This document shows positions 7,135 to 15,279 of a stretch of 42,868 nucleotides of DNA, in pieces (within the stretch, counting starts at the first letter, position 1; every line of letters starts with the position of its first letter). The stretch comes from Candidatus Agathobaculum pullistercoris. GTDB taxonomy: Bacteria; Bacillota; Clostridia; Oscillospirales; Butyricicoccaceae. The position numbers and the translations under genes were made by a program. The DNA lies in contig DXFS01000073.1 of assembly GCA_019114345.1 (NCBI GenBank), positions 1 through 42,868 on the forward strand, in the 5' to 3' direction. The notes beneath the pieces were generated by a model. The model was not told the DNA's origin. It made no database searches and was given only the letters and a program-made list of their open reading frames with translations.

Positions 7135-8586
7135 ATGGAGCAGATCACTTTTTCCGCCGATCTCGAAAGCAATATCCGCCTGATGCAGGCGATCTTCCAG
7201 GGCGACAACACCTTTGTGACCCGCCGTGCCACCGGACAAAACGGGCTTTCCTGTGCGGTATTCTTTTTCGACGGCATGGTCAACAACATCGCCATCAACC
7301 AGAGCGTCGTCCGGCCGATTGTGTGCGCGGACTGCGAGAAGGCCACGGCCGACGAGCTGGCGCGCACCATCCTGCAAGTGAACGACAGCCGCGTCGAGAC
7401 CGACACGAATAAGCTGTTCGCCTCCTTCCTGTACGGCGACACGGTCGTGTTTACCGAGGGGGACGCGCGGCCGGTCGTGGTCAACACCAAGGGGTTTTCC
7501 GTACGGTCGGCCAGCGAGCCGGAAAACGAGCGCGTGCTCTCCGGCCCGCGCGAGGGCTTCACCGAATGCTTTATGCCCAACCTCGCGCTCATCCGCCGCC
7601 GGCTCAACGATAAGCGGCTCAAATTCGCCTTCCTGCGCGTGGGCAGCCGCACCAACACCGTGGTCTGCCTGTGTTACCTGGCAGGCGTGTGCGAGCAGAA
7701 GCTGGTGCGCTACCTGCGCCGCAAGCTGGAAGAACTGGACGTGGACAGCGTGCTGGACGCGAATTACCTTGCTGAGCGCATCCGCGACCACCGCTGGTCA
7801 CCCTTCCCCACCCTCGGCACGACCGAGCGGCCGGACGTTGTCGCCGCCCGGCTGGTCGAGGGGCGGTGCGCGGTCGTAGTGGACGGCAGCCCGGTCGTGC
7901 TGACCGCGCCTTTTCTGTTCCAGGAGTGCTTTCAGGCAAACGACGATTATTATATCGGCTTCCTGCATGCCAACCTGTCGCGTGTGCTGCGTGTGCTTGG
8001 CTTTGTCTGCACGCTCACCTTCCCGGCAGTCTATGTCGCGCTGCTGCTGTACCACCGCGAACTGGTGCCCGCCAGGCTGCTGTTCGCAATCTCCGCCGCG
8101 CAGCGCGGCGTGCCGCTGCCCATCGGGTGGGAAACCTTTTTGCTGCTGCTCGTGCTCGAAGCGCTCAAGGAGGCGGGCGCGCGCACCCCGGGCGCGATGG
8201 GACAGACCATGAGCATTGTCGGCGGCCTCGTGCTCGGACAAGCCGCGGTCTCCGCGCGCTTTGCCGCCGCGCCGACCGTGATCGTAGTCGCGATCGCAGG
8301 CGTGACCGGGCTGATGGTGCCCAAGCTGCAGACCGCCTCGCTCTGGCTGCGGTTTGCTTTGCTCGCCGCCGCTGCGGCCTACGGGCTGTACGGCGTGGGG
8401 CTGGCGCTGGCGCTCGTGCTGGTCTGGCTGTGTCGCATGCACTCCTGCTCGGTGCCCTATCTGCTCAACCTGGTGCCGCGCGTCAAAGCCGAGCAGGAGG
8501 ACGCCTGGCTGCGCGCACCGTGGTTTTTCATGCGGCACGACCGCTTTGCGGTCAAACGAGATGCCAAAAAGGGGGACAAACTGTGA
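7135..8586 (+). CDS. Spore germination receptor subunit A (GerA/SpoVAF family)
   Basis: The 483-residue protein fits the A subunit of GerA-type nutrient receptors in the spore inner membrane. A soluble N-terminal half (to about 230) ends in SPFPTLGTTERPDVVAARLVEGRCAVVVDGSP, a conserved block of the family. A membrane half follows with four to five segments, the conserved ALKEAGARTPGAMGQTMSIVGGLVLGQAAV motif, and a short cytoplasmic tail. The start at 7135 follows AAGGGG; the frame extends upstream over the spoIIP stop without a ribosome site. Its stop overlaps the start of the next gene. It may be a true GerA subunit or closer to SpoVAF, and its short partners make the choice uncertain. Confidence 0.85.
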   Translation: MEQITFSADLESNIRLMQAIFQGDNTFVTRRATGQNGLSCAVFFFDGMVNNIAINQSVVRPIVCADCEKATADELARTILQVNDSRVETDTNKLFASFLYGDTVVFTEGDARPVVVNTKGFSVRSASEPENERVLSGPREGFTECFMPNLALIRRRLNDKRLKFAFLRVGSRTNTVVCLCYLAGVCEQKLVRYLRRKLEELDVDSVLDANYLAERIRDHRWSPFPTLGTTERPDVVAARLVEGRCAVVVDGSPVVLTAPFLFQECFQANDDYYIGFLHANLSRVLRVLGFVCTLTFPAVYVALLLYHRELVPARLLFAISAAQRGVPLPIGWETFLLLLVLEALKEAGARTPGAMGQTMSIVGGLVLGQAAVSARFAAAPTVIVVAIAGVTGLMVPKLQTASLWLRFALLAAAAAYGLYGVGLALALVLVWLCRMHSCSVPYLLNLVPRVKAEQEDAWLRAPWFFMRHDRFAVKRDAKKGDKL

Positions 8587-9224
8587 AAATGCTGGTCAAA
8601 CTGCTGCTTCCGGTGATGATGCTTGCATTGTGTGGGTGCTCACGCGAAGTATCTCCGGTCTCCGCGCTGGCGCTGGACAAAACGGCAGGCGGATACCGCC
8701 TGACTGCGGAGATCGTGCGGCAGGACAGTCTGGACGAAGCGGCCTCCCCCGCTTACCTCACGGTATCTGGCAGCGATATGCCCGACCTGCTGCAGCGGCT
8801 GGGCAACCTGCTGCCGGGTGAATTGTACCTCAGCCACGCCCAAGTGCTGCTGCTTGACGAAAGTGCAGCAGAGGAAAGCATTCTGCCGCTGGCAGACTAT
8901 CTGTGCGCGGATAACGACGTGCGGCTCAGCCTGCGTGTAGCGGTGGTGCGCGGCAGTACAGCCGCTGATCTGCTGCGCAATGACGACGAGGTGTATGCGC
9001 TCAGCGATCTGCTCGAGCGCGCCGCCCGGGAGGGCACGCTGCCCGACATGCCGCTCTACCGTGCGGCCGAAGTGCTGCACGCAAGCGGTACCGCCATCCT
9101 GCCCGCGCTGCATCTGGACGAATTCGGCCAGACCGCGCCCGCCGGCACTGCTGTATTTGCAAACAGCCAGCTTTCCTGCTTTTTGGATGGCAGCGGGATC
9201 GGAGGGGGTGCAGCCGGTGCGTGA
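8583..9224 (+). CDS. Short GerC-type spore germination lipoprotein
   Basis: This appears to be a GerC/GerKC-like lipoprotein subunit. It starts with GTG at 8583 (AAAGGGGG seven nt upstream; an ATG is two codons later), overlapping the stop of the A subunit. A hydrophobic signal with Cys near residue 19 suggests a lipobox, though LCGC is not ideal. The body resembles the first GerC domain: a GIDK-like LALDKTAGGYRLTAEIV, then LYLSHAQVLLLDE and a closing TAVFANSQLSCFLDG. It is only 213 residues, while GerC proteins usually have about 350-400, so the second and third domains are missing. No remnant of them was found downstream. Confidence 0.68.
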   Translation: MKMLVKLLLPVMMLALCGCSREVSPVSALALDKTAGGYRLTAEIVRQDSLDEAASPAYLTVSGSDMPDLLQRLGNLLPGELYLSHAQVLLLDESAAEESILPLADYLCADNDVRLSLRVAVVRGSTAADLLRNDDEVYALSDLLERAAREGTLPDMPLYRAAEVLHASGTAILPALHLDEFGQTAPAGTAVFANSQLSCFLDGSGIGGGAAGA

Positions 9225-10074
9225 CCGCATGTTTCCCCGCTGGGGCGCGGCACTGTTCGCCCTGCTGCCTATAAGCGAGATTTTATATACTCCGGTTACC
9301 GGACAGACCGTCTATGCCGCGGCACTCGCCAGCCTGATCTGCGCGCTGGCGTGCGCAGGCGCAGCACGTATCGCACCGCACTGGCAGGGCTATCGGGTGC
9401 TGCAGTGGTTGCTCGCGCTGCTTGCAATCTGGCCGCTGTGCCGCTCGCTTGCGCGCATGGGGATCTTTTTGCAGCAGACCGTGTTCGGCAAACGGCCGCT
9501 TTGGAGCCTGCTTCTTCTGCTTGCCGTATGTACGCTGCTCGCCGCATCCACCGGGCTCAACCGCTGCGCAATGTGGGCGCTGCCGGTGGCATGGCTGACC
9601 GGGACGGTGATCGCGCTTTCCGGCGTCCTGACCATGACCCAGCTCAACCTGTCCTACTGGCAGGCGCCGGGCGCTTCGCTGCCCAGCCAGACGCTGGATA
9701 TCCTGCGCTCGCTGCTGCCCGCGGCGCTGGTAATCGCCCTCTCCCTGCCCGACGGGCTCGCCGGTTCTGCCTCCCGCGGCATGGCGGCGGGAGGTGCGCT
9801 GTTCGCACTGATCAGCCTGCGCGCGGCGCTGCTGCTCGGCGTGCATACCGCCGCCCTGCTGCCCTATCCGAATTTCTCCGCCGCAGGTCTTGCCGCCATC
9901 GGCGATTTTGCGCGGCACGGCGAAGTATTCTTTGCGGTCCCGCTGCTGCTGTGTGAACTCGGGAGGTGTGCCGCACTCGCCTGCGTGCTTCTGCTGCCGG
10001 TCACGCGCACCTACGGCGTGCCACGGCTCAAGCCGCGCCTATCAGACCGTAATAAACAGAGGAAACCGCGCTGA
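9217..10074 (+). CDS. Probable short GerB-like spore germination permease
   Basis: The 285-residue protein is almost entirely membrane-embedded, with about eight hydrophobic segments. By position, after A and C subunits, it is the expected GerB-type subunit, a relative of amino-acid permeases that forms part of the ligand site. Typical GerB proteins have about 360 residues and ten segments, so roughly two appear absent. A GTG at 9217, eight nt after GGAGGGGG, overlaps the end of the preceding gene. An ATG four codons later is also possible. I identify it mainly from operon context and topology; direct sequence resemblance is weak. Confidence 0.55.
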   Translation: MRDRMFPRWGAALFALLPISEILYTPVTGQTVYAAALASLICALACAGAARIAPHWQGYRVLQWLLALLAIWPLCRSLARMGIFLQQTVFGKRPLWSLLLLLAVCTLLAASTGLNRCAMWALPVAWLTGTVIALSGVLTMTQLNLSYWQAPGASLPSQTLDILRSLLPAALVIALSLPDGLAGSASRGMAAGGALFALISLRAALLLGVHTAALLPYPNFSAAGLAAIGDFARHGEVFFAVPLLLCELGRCAALACVLLLPVTRTYGVPRLKPRLSDRNKQRKPR

Positions 10075-10089
10075 TACAGCGCGGTTTCC
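10061..10089. terminator. Hairpin terminator between convergent genes
   Basis: A perfect 12-bp stem (GGAAACCGCGCT / AGCGCGGTTTCC) with a 5-nt loop contains the stop codon of the permease gene. T-rich sequence follows on both sides. Confidence 0.75.
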
Positions 10090-10132
10090 TGTTTACCTGA
10101 TGTTTCTTTGTGGACTTGCCCGTCAAATATTT

Positions 10133-11296
10133 TTAGTCATCCCAGTCATCGTCGTCATACCGGTCGTCCCAATCGTCATCGTATCGGTCATCATCGTCAT
10201 CATACCGGTCATCCCAGTCATCATCATATCGGTCATCATCATACTGATCGTCCCAGTCATCGTCGCCGCGGTCGGTATCGCGCTCGATGATATTGCCGGT
10301 GGACGCATCAATCGTAAACTCATACTCTGCACCGTTGTACCAGATCTTGACTTCATATTCCAGACGGCCGTCGTCCTCGTCAATGTCAAAATCGCGGATG
10401 TTTGACGCAGTCGCGCCGGACACTTGGTTCAGTGCGATCTGCTTAGCGCGCTCTGCGCTCGTTGAGGCCGTGGTCTGGGTGCCGCGGTAATGCTCCGCGT
10501 CGCGGTCATTGCTCACGATCGCACCGGTGTTGGCATCGATCTCATAATCATACTCGGTATAGCTGCTGCCAGACCTGTAGATGAACTCGATCTCGTATTC
10601 CAGACGGCCATCGTCCTGGCTCAGCTCGCGCTCGACGATGACCACCTCGTCCGCGGTGCGTCCCGCATGGTTCAGCGCAATTTCATACGCCTCGGACATG
10701 CTGATCTTCGCATTGCCCGCTGTCGAGCCAGTGCCGCCGGTGGGATAATTGGTATCAAAGTCGGTCACTTCGCCAGAGAGGAAGACCGTGCCGTCGGTCG
10801 CATCCCACTCAACATTCATGCCCATCAGCTCGCCGATCGCGCGCAGGGGCAGATAGATCGATCCCTCGTACAGCAGCGGGTCGACCACCTTGCCGTTTAC
10901 ATCGCGGAAAGTACGCGCAGTGCCGTCGATGACAATAGTGTAGTCCGGACGCATCTGGACGGTGATCTTCTGCTCGGTCGCAGTGGTATCCGGCGTGCCG
11001 TTTGTCGCGCCTGTGGTGCGCTCGCCGGCGATGGTGGCGGTGTTCGTGGTGTTGTCCCAGTTGACGTTCTTGCCCATGATCTCGCCGATCGCACGGATCG
11101 GGACATAGGTCGTGCCCGCGTAGCTGATCGGGTGCACTTCCTCGCCCTGTACGTTGTAGAACGTCTGTACAATGCCGTCAATGCGGACCGGGACGTTCGG
11201 GCTGAGCTCCGCCGTAACACTGTACGGCGCATTCGCGGCGCCCGCCGCGCCGCACAGCAGGGCGGCAAGCGTCATGGTGCAGATCAATTTTTTCAT
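10133..11296 (-). CDS. Secreted CuAO-N-like / PepSY protein with Asp-rich tail
   Basis: The 387-residue protein has a signal peptide (to about residue 22). Two copper-amine-oxidase N-terminal-like (stalk) domains follow, each with the TTYVPIRAIGEIMG or SIYLPLRAIGELMG signature, near 60-90 and 145-175. Two PepSY domains come next (about 195-265 and 275-345), ending in YEIDANTGAIV and FTIDASTGNII. The last 43 residues (345-387) contain 29 Asp in a repeat based on DDDWDDRYDDD, with only Trp, Tyr, Arg and one Gln besides. Such a tail could bind calcium or cationic peptides. The gene follows the PepSY lipoprotein by 30 nt with GGGAGGAAAA as ribosome site, and so belongs to the two-component operon. 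Confidence 0.83.
   Translation of the reverse strand: MKKLICTMTLAALLCGAAGAANAPYSVTAELSPNVPVRIDGIVQTFYNVQGEEVHPISYAGTTYVPIRAIGEIMGKNVNWDNTTNTATIAGERTTGATNGTPDTTATEQKITVQMRPDYTIVIDGTARTFRDVNGKVVDPLLYEGSIYLPLRAIGELMGMNVEWDATDGTVFLSGEVTDFDTNYPTGGTGSTAGNAKISMSEAYEIALNHAGRTADEVVIVERELSQDDGRLEYEIEFIYRSGSSYTEYDYEIDANTGAIVSNDRDAEHYRGTQTTASTSAERAKQIALNQVSGATASNIRDFDIDEDDGRLEYEVKIWYNGAEYEFTIDASTGNIIERDTDRGDDDWDDQYDDDRYDDDWDDRYDDDDDRYDDDWDDRYDDDDWDD
10138..10267 (-). repeat. Coding repeat for the Asp-rich tail
   Basis: Tandem, imperfect units of about 24-27 bp (GTCATCGTCATC, ATACCGGTC and CCAGTCATC variants) encode the DDDWDDRYDDD tail. They lie fully in frame in the preceding gene. Confidence 0.85.
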
Positions 11297-11326
11297 GGTG
11301 TTTTCCTCCCTTTATAAATTGCTTGG

Positions 11327-12145
11327 TTAATCATCAAAAACCGACTCAGCGTCCCATTCGCGAATGGCGCCGCTGTAAGCGTCGATTTCGAAGTCGTACT
11401 CCATTCCTTGATAAATAATCCGGCCTTCGTATCTCAGGCGCCCATCATCCTCATCCAGATGTAAGCTGAGGTCCTTTTCAGTAGCACCCGGTACTTCTGC
11501 CAATGCGATATCGCGCACCTCCTGCTCGGACAAGTAGTCCGTGCTGTGTATCGTCCCCTGTGTATACTCGATGCGTTCCACCTCGTTATCCATGCTGCGG
11601 ATCGCACCGGTCGTGGCGTCGATTTCGTAATCGTATTCTTTCACCGCCCCATCGTCCGCATAGACCACGAATTCCACATCGTACACCGCAACGCCGTCAT
11701 CGTAATCAAGCTCGACCGCCATCGGCATTGTGCTGCTCTCTGCAACACCCGCATCTTCCAGGGCAATGCGCTTGGCTTCGTCCTCACCGATCTGGCCGGA
11801 TGCTGTCGTATCCTGTTGGGGGGATGCCGCTGCTGCTTGCTGCTGTGCAGAAGCATTACCGGCTTCAATTACTGTGCCGGTCATTGCATCGACCACATAA
11901 TAGTAATCCTGTCCGTTTGCTGTGAACCGCACCTCGTAATATGCCATGCCATCGTCCTGCTCCAGCTCAGCTTTGGTGAAGGATGCATCCGAACTGTCCA
12001 CCTGCGCTGCAGTCAGTGCAGCTGTCTTTGCTGATTCCATATCGATATAGGACGCCTGCCTGCCCGTCTGCGCGGACGGAGAGCAGCCTGCGAGCAGCGC
12101 TGTAAGAGCCAGTCCGGCGGCAATTGCGAAATACCCGTTTTTCAT
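11327..12145 (-). CDS. PepSY-domain lipoprotein
   Basis: The 272-residue lipoprotein has a signal peptide ending in the lipobox LLAGC (Cys21). Three PepSY domains follow, each closing with a DAMTGTV, EIDATTGAI or EIDAYSGAI type motif. PepSY domains are found in protease propeptides and in membrane-linked proteins next to sensor kinases, for example YkoI beside YkoGH in B. subtilis. I start at MKNGYF because GGAAAGG precedes it; the frame is open 17 codons further. The gene lies 61 nt behind the histidine kinase, with direct repeats in between, and ahead of a second PepSY gene. A sensory or protease-inhibitory role at the membrane is inference. Confidence 0.85.
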   Translation of the reverse strand: MKNGYFAIAAGLALTALLAGCSPSAQTGRQASYIDMESAKTAALTAAQVDSSDASFTKAELEQDDGMAYYEVRFTANGQDYYYVVDAMTGTVIEAGNASAQQQAAAASPQQDTTASGQIGEDEAKRIALEDAGVAESSTMPMAVELDYDDGVAVYDVEFVVYADDGAVKEYDYEIDATTGAIRSMDNEVERIEYTQGTIHSTDYLSEQEVRDIALAEVPGATEKDLSLHLDEDDGRLRYEGRIIYQGMEYDFEIDAYSGAIREWDAESVFDD

Positions 12146-12194
12146 ATTGCTCACGCCTTTCCTGTTTTTGTTGTATCCAGCATAACAGCGTATC

Positions 12195-12212
12195 ATTAAA
12201 AGAATATTAAAA
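12195..12212 (-). promoter_or_regulatory. Direct repeats, possible response-regulator site
   Basis: Two TTTTAAT copies (minus strand) with an 11-bp period lie ahead of the PepSY lipoprotein gene, overlapping the end of the kinase gene. OmpR-type regulators bind direct repeats of this spacing. Confidence 0.4.
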
Positions 12213-13592
12213 CAGTAAATTTTTCTTCGAATTTTTTTCAGCCTGCTGCATGGCCGGAAAGCGCAGCGTAAAGCAGCTGCCCTCGCCCTCCCGGCTGTCT
12301 ACCGTCACTGTGCCGCCGTGCAGTGCTGCAATCTGACGCACCATGGTAAGGCCCAGCCCTGTGCCGCTGCCTGCGCCGCGTGAGGTTTCCACCTGATAAA
12401 AGCGCTGCCAGATCTTATCCATCCGGTCTGTCGGGATGCCGATGCCGTCATCCCGTACGGAAAGCAGCAAATCTTCCTCTGCCCGGCGCAGCGTGACCCA
12501 TATATGCCCGTTCTCACGTCCGTACTGTGCAGCATTGTTAATCAGGTTCTGCAGCAGGCGGCTCATCAGCGTCACATCGAACCACGCCTCGATATCCGGC
12601 TGGATATCCGTCTGGATAGTGACGTTATGCGGCAGCTTCGGCTGCTCTGCACAGACCACCTCAACCAGCCCGCTCAGGTCAGCGTGCTCAAATGCAGCGC
12701 GCTGTGTACCTTGCTCGAGCCGGGTCATCTGCAGCAGCTGGGAGATCAGATCGCTCATCCGTTTTGTCTGCCGCTCGATCACCTCGATTGCCTCGGTAAA
12801 CTGTTCCGGTGTTTGCGCATTTTGGCGTGCATCCTCGCACTGGGCCAGGATAACCGCAACTGGCGTGCGCAGTTCATGCGAGGCGTCCGAAGTAAATTGT
12901 TTTTCTGATTCAAACGAAGTTTCCAGCCGGGCAAACATATTGTCAAACGCCTGCCCCAGCCGACTGAGTTCATCTCGGCCGGACGGCAGGCCGATGCGCC
13001 GGGACAGGTCACGCCCTTCACTGATCTCACCGACTGTGCGGATCATGCGGTCGATGGGCTTAAAGGTTGATCGCGCGAGCAGATACGCGCCCAAGCCGCC
13101 CACTATAGCTGCCAGCGGCAGCAGCAGGAATGCGATCAACGCCAGCTCGTCCAGCACATCCGCTGTATCCGGCGCGGCTGTCACACCGCGCACCCACACA
13201 CCGTCTTCCCAGCCAAAGGGCAGCCAGAAATCCACCACATAATAATCGCTGCCGGTTCCCTCCACTGCGCGCGCTGCACCGTTTTCAAATTCCGTTTCCG
13301 CCGGGAAAGAAAGCGGAGGCTGTCCGGCAAGCAGCGCACCGGAGGCATTGTAGACCAGGATATAGATACCGTCTTGGGCAAAGGGGAAATCTTCGCGGAA
13401 GGACAGCACGCCATCCTTTTTACTGATACCCGACAGGTTGTCACGCACCGTAGCGGTCATTCGGTCATAGGTGTGTCCAGCCACGACCGAGCTGCTCAGC
13501 GCCATCATGAACCCCAGTACCAGCGCCACCAGAAGCAGCATAAGCAGCGTGATCCAAATGGTCAGCTTAAGTTTAACGGATAATCGTTTCAC
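12207..13592 (-). CDS. Sensor histidine kinase (OmpR-partner class)
   Basis: The 461-residue membrane kinase has two transmembrane segments (about 11-33 and 150-173) around an extracytoplasmic domain of about 115 residues. A HAMP linker (174-228) and the H-box FTSDASHELRTPVAV with His239 follow. The ATP domain shows the N-box NLINNAAQYG, DDGIGIP, FYQVE and GTGLGLTMV. It should phosphorylate the response regulator encoded just upstream. Translation starts at a GTG that overlaps the regulator stop (GTGA), with AAGGAGGAGCC as ribosome site. The neighbouring PepSY genes suggest an envelope or peptide stress signal, as inferred for YkoH-like kinases. Confidence 0.93.
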   Translation of the reverse strand: MKRLSVKLKLTIWITLLMLLLVALVLGFMMALSSSVVAGHTYDRMTATVRDNLSGISKKDGVLSFREDFPFAQDGIYILVYNASGALLAGQPPLSFPAETEFENGAARAVEGTGSDYYVVDFWLPFGWEDGVWVRGVTAAPDTADVLDELALIAFLLLPLAAIVGGLGAYLLARSTFKPIDRMIRTVGEISEGRDLSRRIGLPSGRDELSRLGQAFDNMFARLETSFESEKQFTSDASHELRTPVAVILAQCEDARQNAQTPEQFTEAIEVIERQTKRMSDLISQLLQMTRLEQGTQRAAFEHADLSGLVEVVCAEQPKLPHNVTIQTDIQPDIEAWFDVTLMSRLLQNLINNAAQYGRENGHIWVTLRRAEEDLLLSVRDDGIGIPTDRMDKIWQRFYQVETSRGAGSGTGLGLTMVRQIAALHGGTVTVDSREGEGSCFTLRFPAMQQAEKNSKKNLLF

Positions 13593-14263
13593 GGCTCCTC
13601 CTTCATGACCCAGCCTGCACCGCGCACTGTATGGATCAGCTTTTTGTCAAATCCGGCGTCGATCTTTTTGCGCAAGTACGTGATATAAACATCTACTACA
13701 TTGGATCCGCCCGCATAGTCATAGTTCCAAATGTGGTCTTCTAGGCGCGTGCGGGAAATGACCGTTCCCCTGTTTTGCAGCATATATTCCAGTACAGCAT
13801 ACTCTTTGGCTGACAGCCGGATTTCCTTTCCGCCGCGCGCAACTGTATGGCTGACGGTATCCACCGTTAAATCCGCGAGCGTGAGCACGCTTGTTTTCTG
13901 CGCTCCGTATTTGCGTGTCGCCGCACGGATGCGGGCAAGTAGCTCGTCAAAATCAAAAGGCTTGACCAGGTAGTCGTCCGCGCCGAGATCCAGCCCTGCG
14001 ATCCGGTCCTGTATACTATCGCGGGCAGTCAGGAAAATAACCGGGGTCGTATCCCCCTTTGCACGCACTGTCCGCAGTACCTCATGCCCATCCTTTTTCG
14101 GCATCATGATGTCCAGCAGAAGGCAGTCATACTCTGCCCCCAGCAGGCAGTCCAGCGCGGCCTCCCCGTCGAAGCAGGCATCCACGCTGTACCCCGCGCG
14201 CTCGAGCGTGCGGCAGATCAGCCGGTTGAGATCACGCTCGTCCTCTGCTACCAAAATCCGCAT
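13589..14263 (-). CDS. OmpR/PhoB-family response regulator
   Basis: The 224-residue regulator has a receiver domain with acidic pocket Glu7/Asp8, phosphoacceptor Asp51 (LLLDIMMPKKDG), a conserved FLTAR threonine and DYLVKPF lysine. A winged-helix DNA-binding domain follows from about 130, ending in DVYITYLRKKID and TVRGAGWVM. It starts the four-gene minus-strand operon. The start at 14263 is fixed by GGGGGAAG and the family-typical MRILVAEDE; the longer upstream frame runs through the promoter. Direct repeats ahead of the PepSY lipoprotein gene are a likely target. Confidence 0.94.
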   Translation of the reverse strand: MRILVAEDERDLNRLICRTLERAGYSVDACFDGEAALDCLLGAEYDCLLLDIMMPKKDGHEVLRTVRAKGDTTPVIFLTARDSIQDRIAGLDLGADDYLVKPFDFDELLARIRAATRKYGAQKTSVLTLADLTVDTVSHTVARGGKEIRLSAKEYAVLEYMLQNRGTVISRTRLEDHIWNYDYAGGSNVVDVYITYLRKKIDAGFDKKLIHTVRGAGWVMKEEP

Positions 14264-14300
14264 TTTTCTTCCCCCGTATTCAAATTGACTCGTTAAATTC

Positions 14301-14328
14301 ATTATAATACTTCTTACCTTTTTTTCAA
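14301..14328 (-). promoter_or_regulatory. Sigma-A promoter of the two-component operon
   Basis: TTGAAA, a 16-nt spacer and consensus TATAAT are seen on the minus strand, about 38 nt before the regulator start. Confidence 0.72.
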
Positions 14329-14345
14329 GGTGCGCGCACGCACGC

Positions 14346-14379
14346 AAAAAAAGAAGGACGCCGCCGCGTCCTTCTTTTT
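14346..14379 (-). terminator. Terminator of the traX-like gene
   Basis: The arms AAAAAGAAGGACGC and GCGTCCTTCTTTTT form a strong hairpin with T runs on both strands, just after the traX-like stop. Confidence 0.85.
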
Positions 14380-15209
14380 CACAAAACCCTGCCCAGTAGT
14401 GATGCTGCAACAGCTAAAATATATACGTGTGCCGGATAATAGATATAGAACAGGTATTTCATACCCCGCCCGCGCCGGCCGTTGTACAGCAAAATAAACG
14501 GCAGTGCCAGCCACATGAAGAATACCGACAGGACAACCGTCCAGTCAAAACTGGACAGGCATTGCAGCGCAAGAGCCGCACACAGAAACAGCGTATAGAA
14601 TACAGCTACTGCCCGCTTATTGTTCCGGCAATAGTAGAAACCAATACCAATCAGTACGATCACTATACTACCTTCGCACCAGACCGGGCTGGGCACAAAA
14701 ATTGTCGCCAGCTGCACTGCCAGCGGCGAGACCGGCATCAGCATCTGCACCGGTATAATCGAAAGCAGCAGCGCCGCCATTGCCAGTGCATAGAGCACTG
14801 CGCAGCCGCGCCTGTGTTCCCGCCATGCCCTGCGCAGATTCTCGATCCACCACAGATAGATCACGATGACCGCCATCGTGGTAAAGATGCCATTCAGCAC
14901 GATCACGCCATTTTGCATCGGAAAACAAAGATTCACAAACAGGTTGCCGATTTGCATGAGTACGCCGCAGACATACAGCCGCAGCAGGTACCTTCCCCGG
15001 CTGTGCGTGTGGGCAAACCCTTCGGTCACAAAGAACACAAAGATCGGCGCGGCGATACGGCCGATCAGGGTCATGATCTCCGGCATATCGGCCAAACTGC
15101 AGCCAAAATAATAGATGTGGTCTATCGTCATGATGATAAGCGCGATCAGCTTAAGCTGGAACCCATCCAGTCCGTTGTACCGTTCGAGCGGCACCGCTGT
15201 ATATTGCAT
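14379..15209 (-). CDS. TraX-family membrane protein
   Basis: The 276-residue protein has about eight membrane segments and the TraX pattern: FQLKLIALIIMTIDHIYYF near residue 17 and GRIAAPIFVFFVTEGFAHT near 50. TraX acetylates F-pilin in E. coli, but Firmicute relatives are chromosomal, not linked to conjugation, and presumed membrane acyltransferases of unknown substrate. GGAGGGAG precedes the ATG. It is divergent from the ArsC/Spx-like gene across a shared promoter region with a palindrome. Confidence 0.83.
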   Translation of the reverse strand: MQYTAVPLERYNGLDGFQLKLIALIIMTIDHIYYFGCSLADMPEIMTLIGRIAAPIFVFFVTEGFAHTHSRGRYLLRLYVCGVLMQIGNLFVNLCFPMQNGVIVLNGIFTTMAVIVIYLWWIENLRRAWREHRRGCAVLYALAMAALLLSIIPVQMLMPVSPLAVQLATIFVPSPVWCEGSIVIVLIGIGFYYCRNNKRAVAVFYTLFLCAALALQCLSSFDWTVVLSVFFMWLALPFILLYNGRRGRGMKYLFYIYYPAHVYILAVAASLLGRVL

Positions 15210-15247
15210 ATTTACTCCCTCCGCAATTGCATCATTGTTCTATATGA

Positions 15248-15276
15248 ATAATACAATAATGCATTGATTTTGTCAA
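15248..15276 (-). promoter_or_regulatory. Sigma-A promoter of the traX-like gene
   Basis: TTGACA, a 17-nt spacer and TATTAT lie on the minus strand. Its -35 box is inside the right arm of the palindrome. Confidence 0.7.
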
Positions 15277-15279
15277 TGC
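15261..15279. promoter_or_regulatory. Palindrome between divergent promoters
   Basis: GCATTGA and TCAATGC flank a 5-nt TTTTG centre. It covers the -35 region of the traX-like promoter and abuts the -35 of the ArsC-like promoter, so a regulator bound there could affect both. Confidence 0.45.

Noticed and set aside
7866-8582. Upstream extension of the GerC-like frame over the A-subunit gene
   Set aside because: This part is a shadow of the A subunit. The lipoprotein begins at 8583 with ribosome site and signal peptide.
10138-10267. Tandem short DNA repeats resembling a CRISPR or satellite array
   Set aside because: The units are contiguous without unique spacers and read in frame as the Asp-rich tail of the exported PepSY protein.
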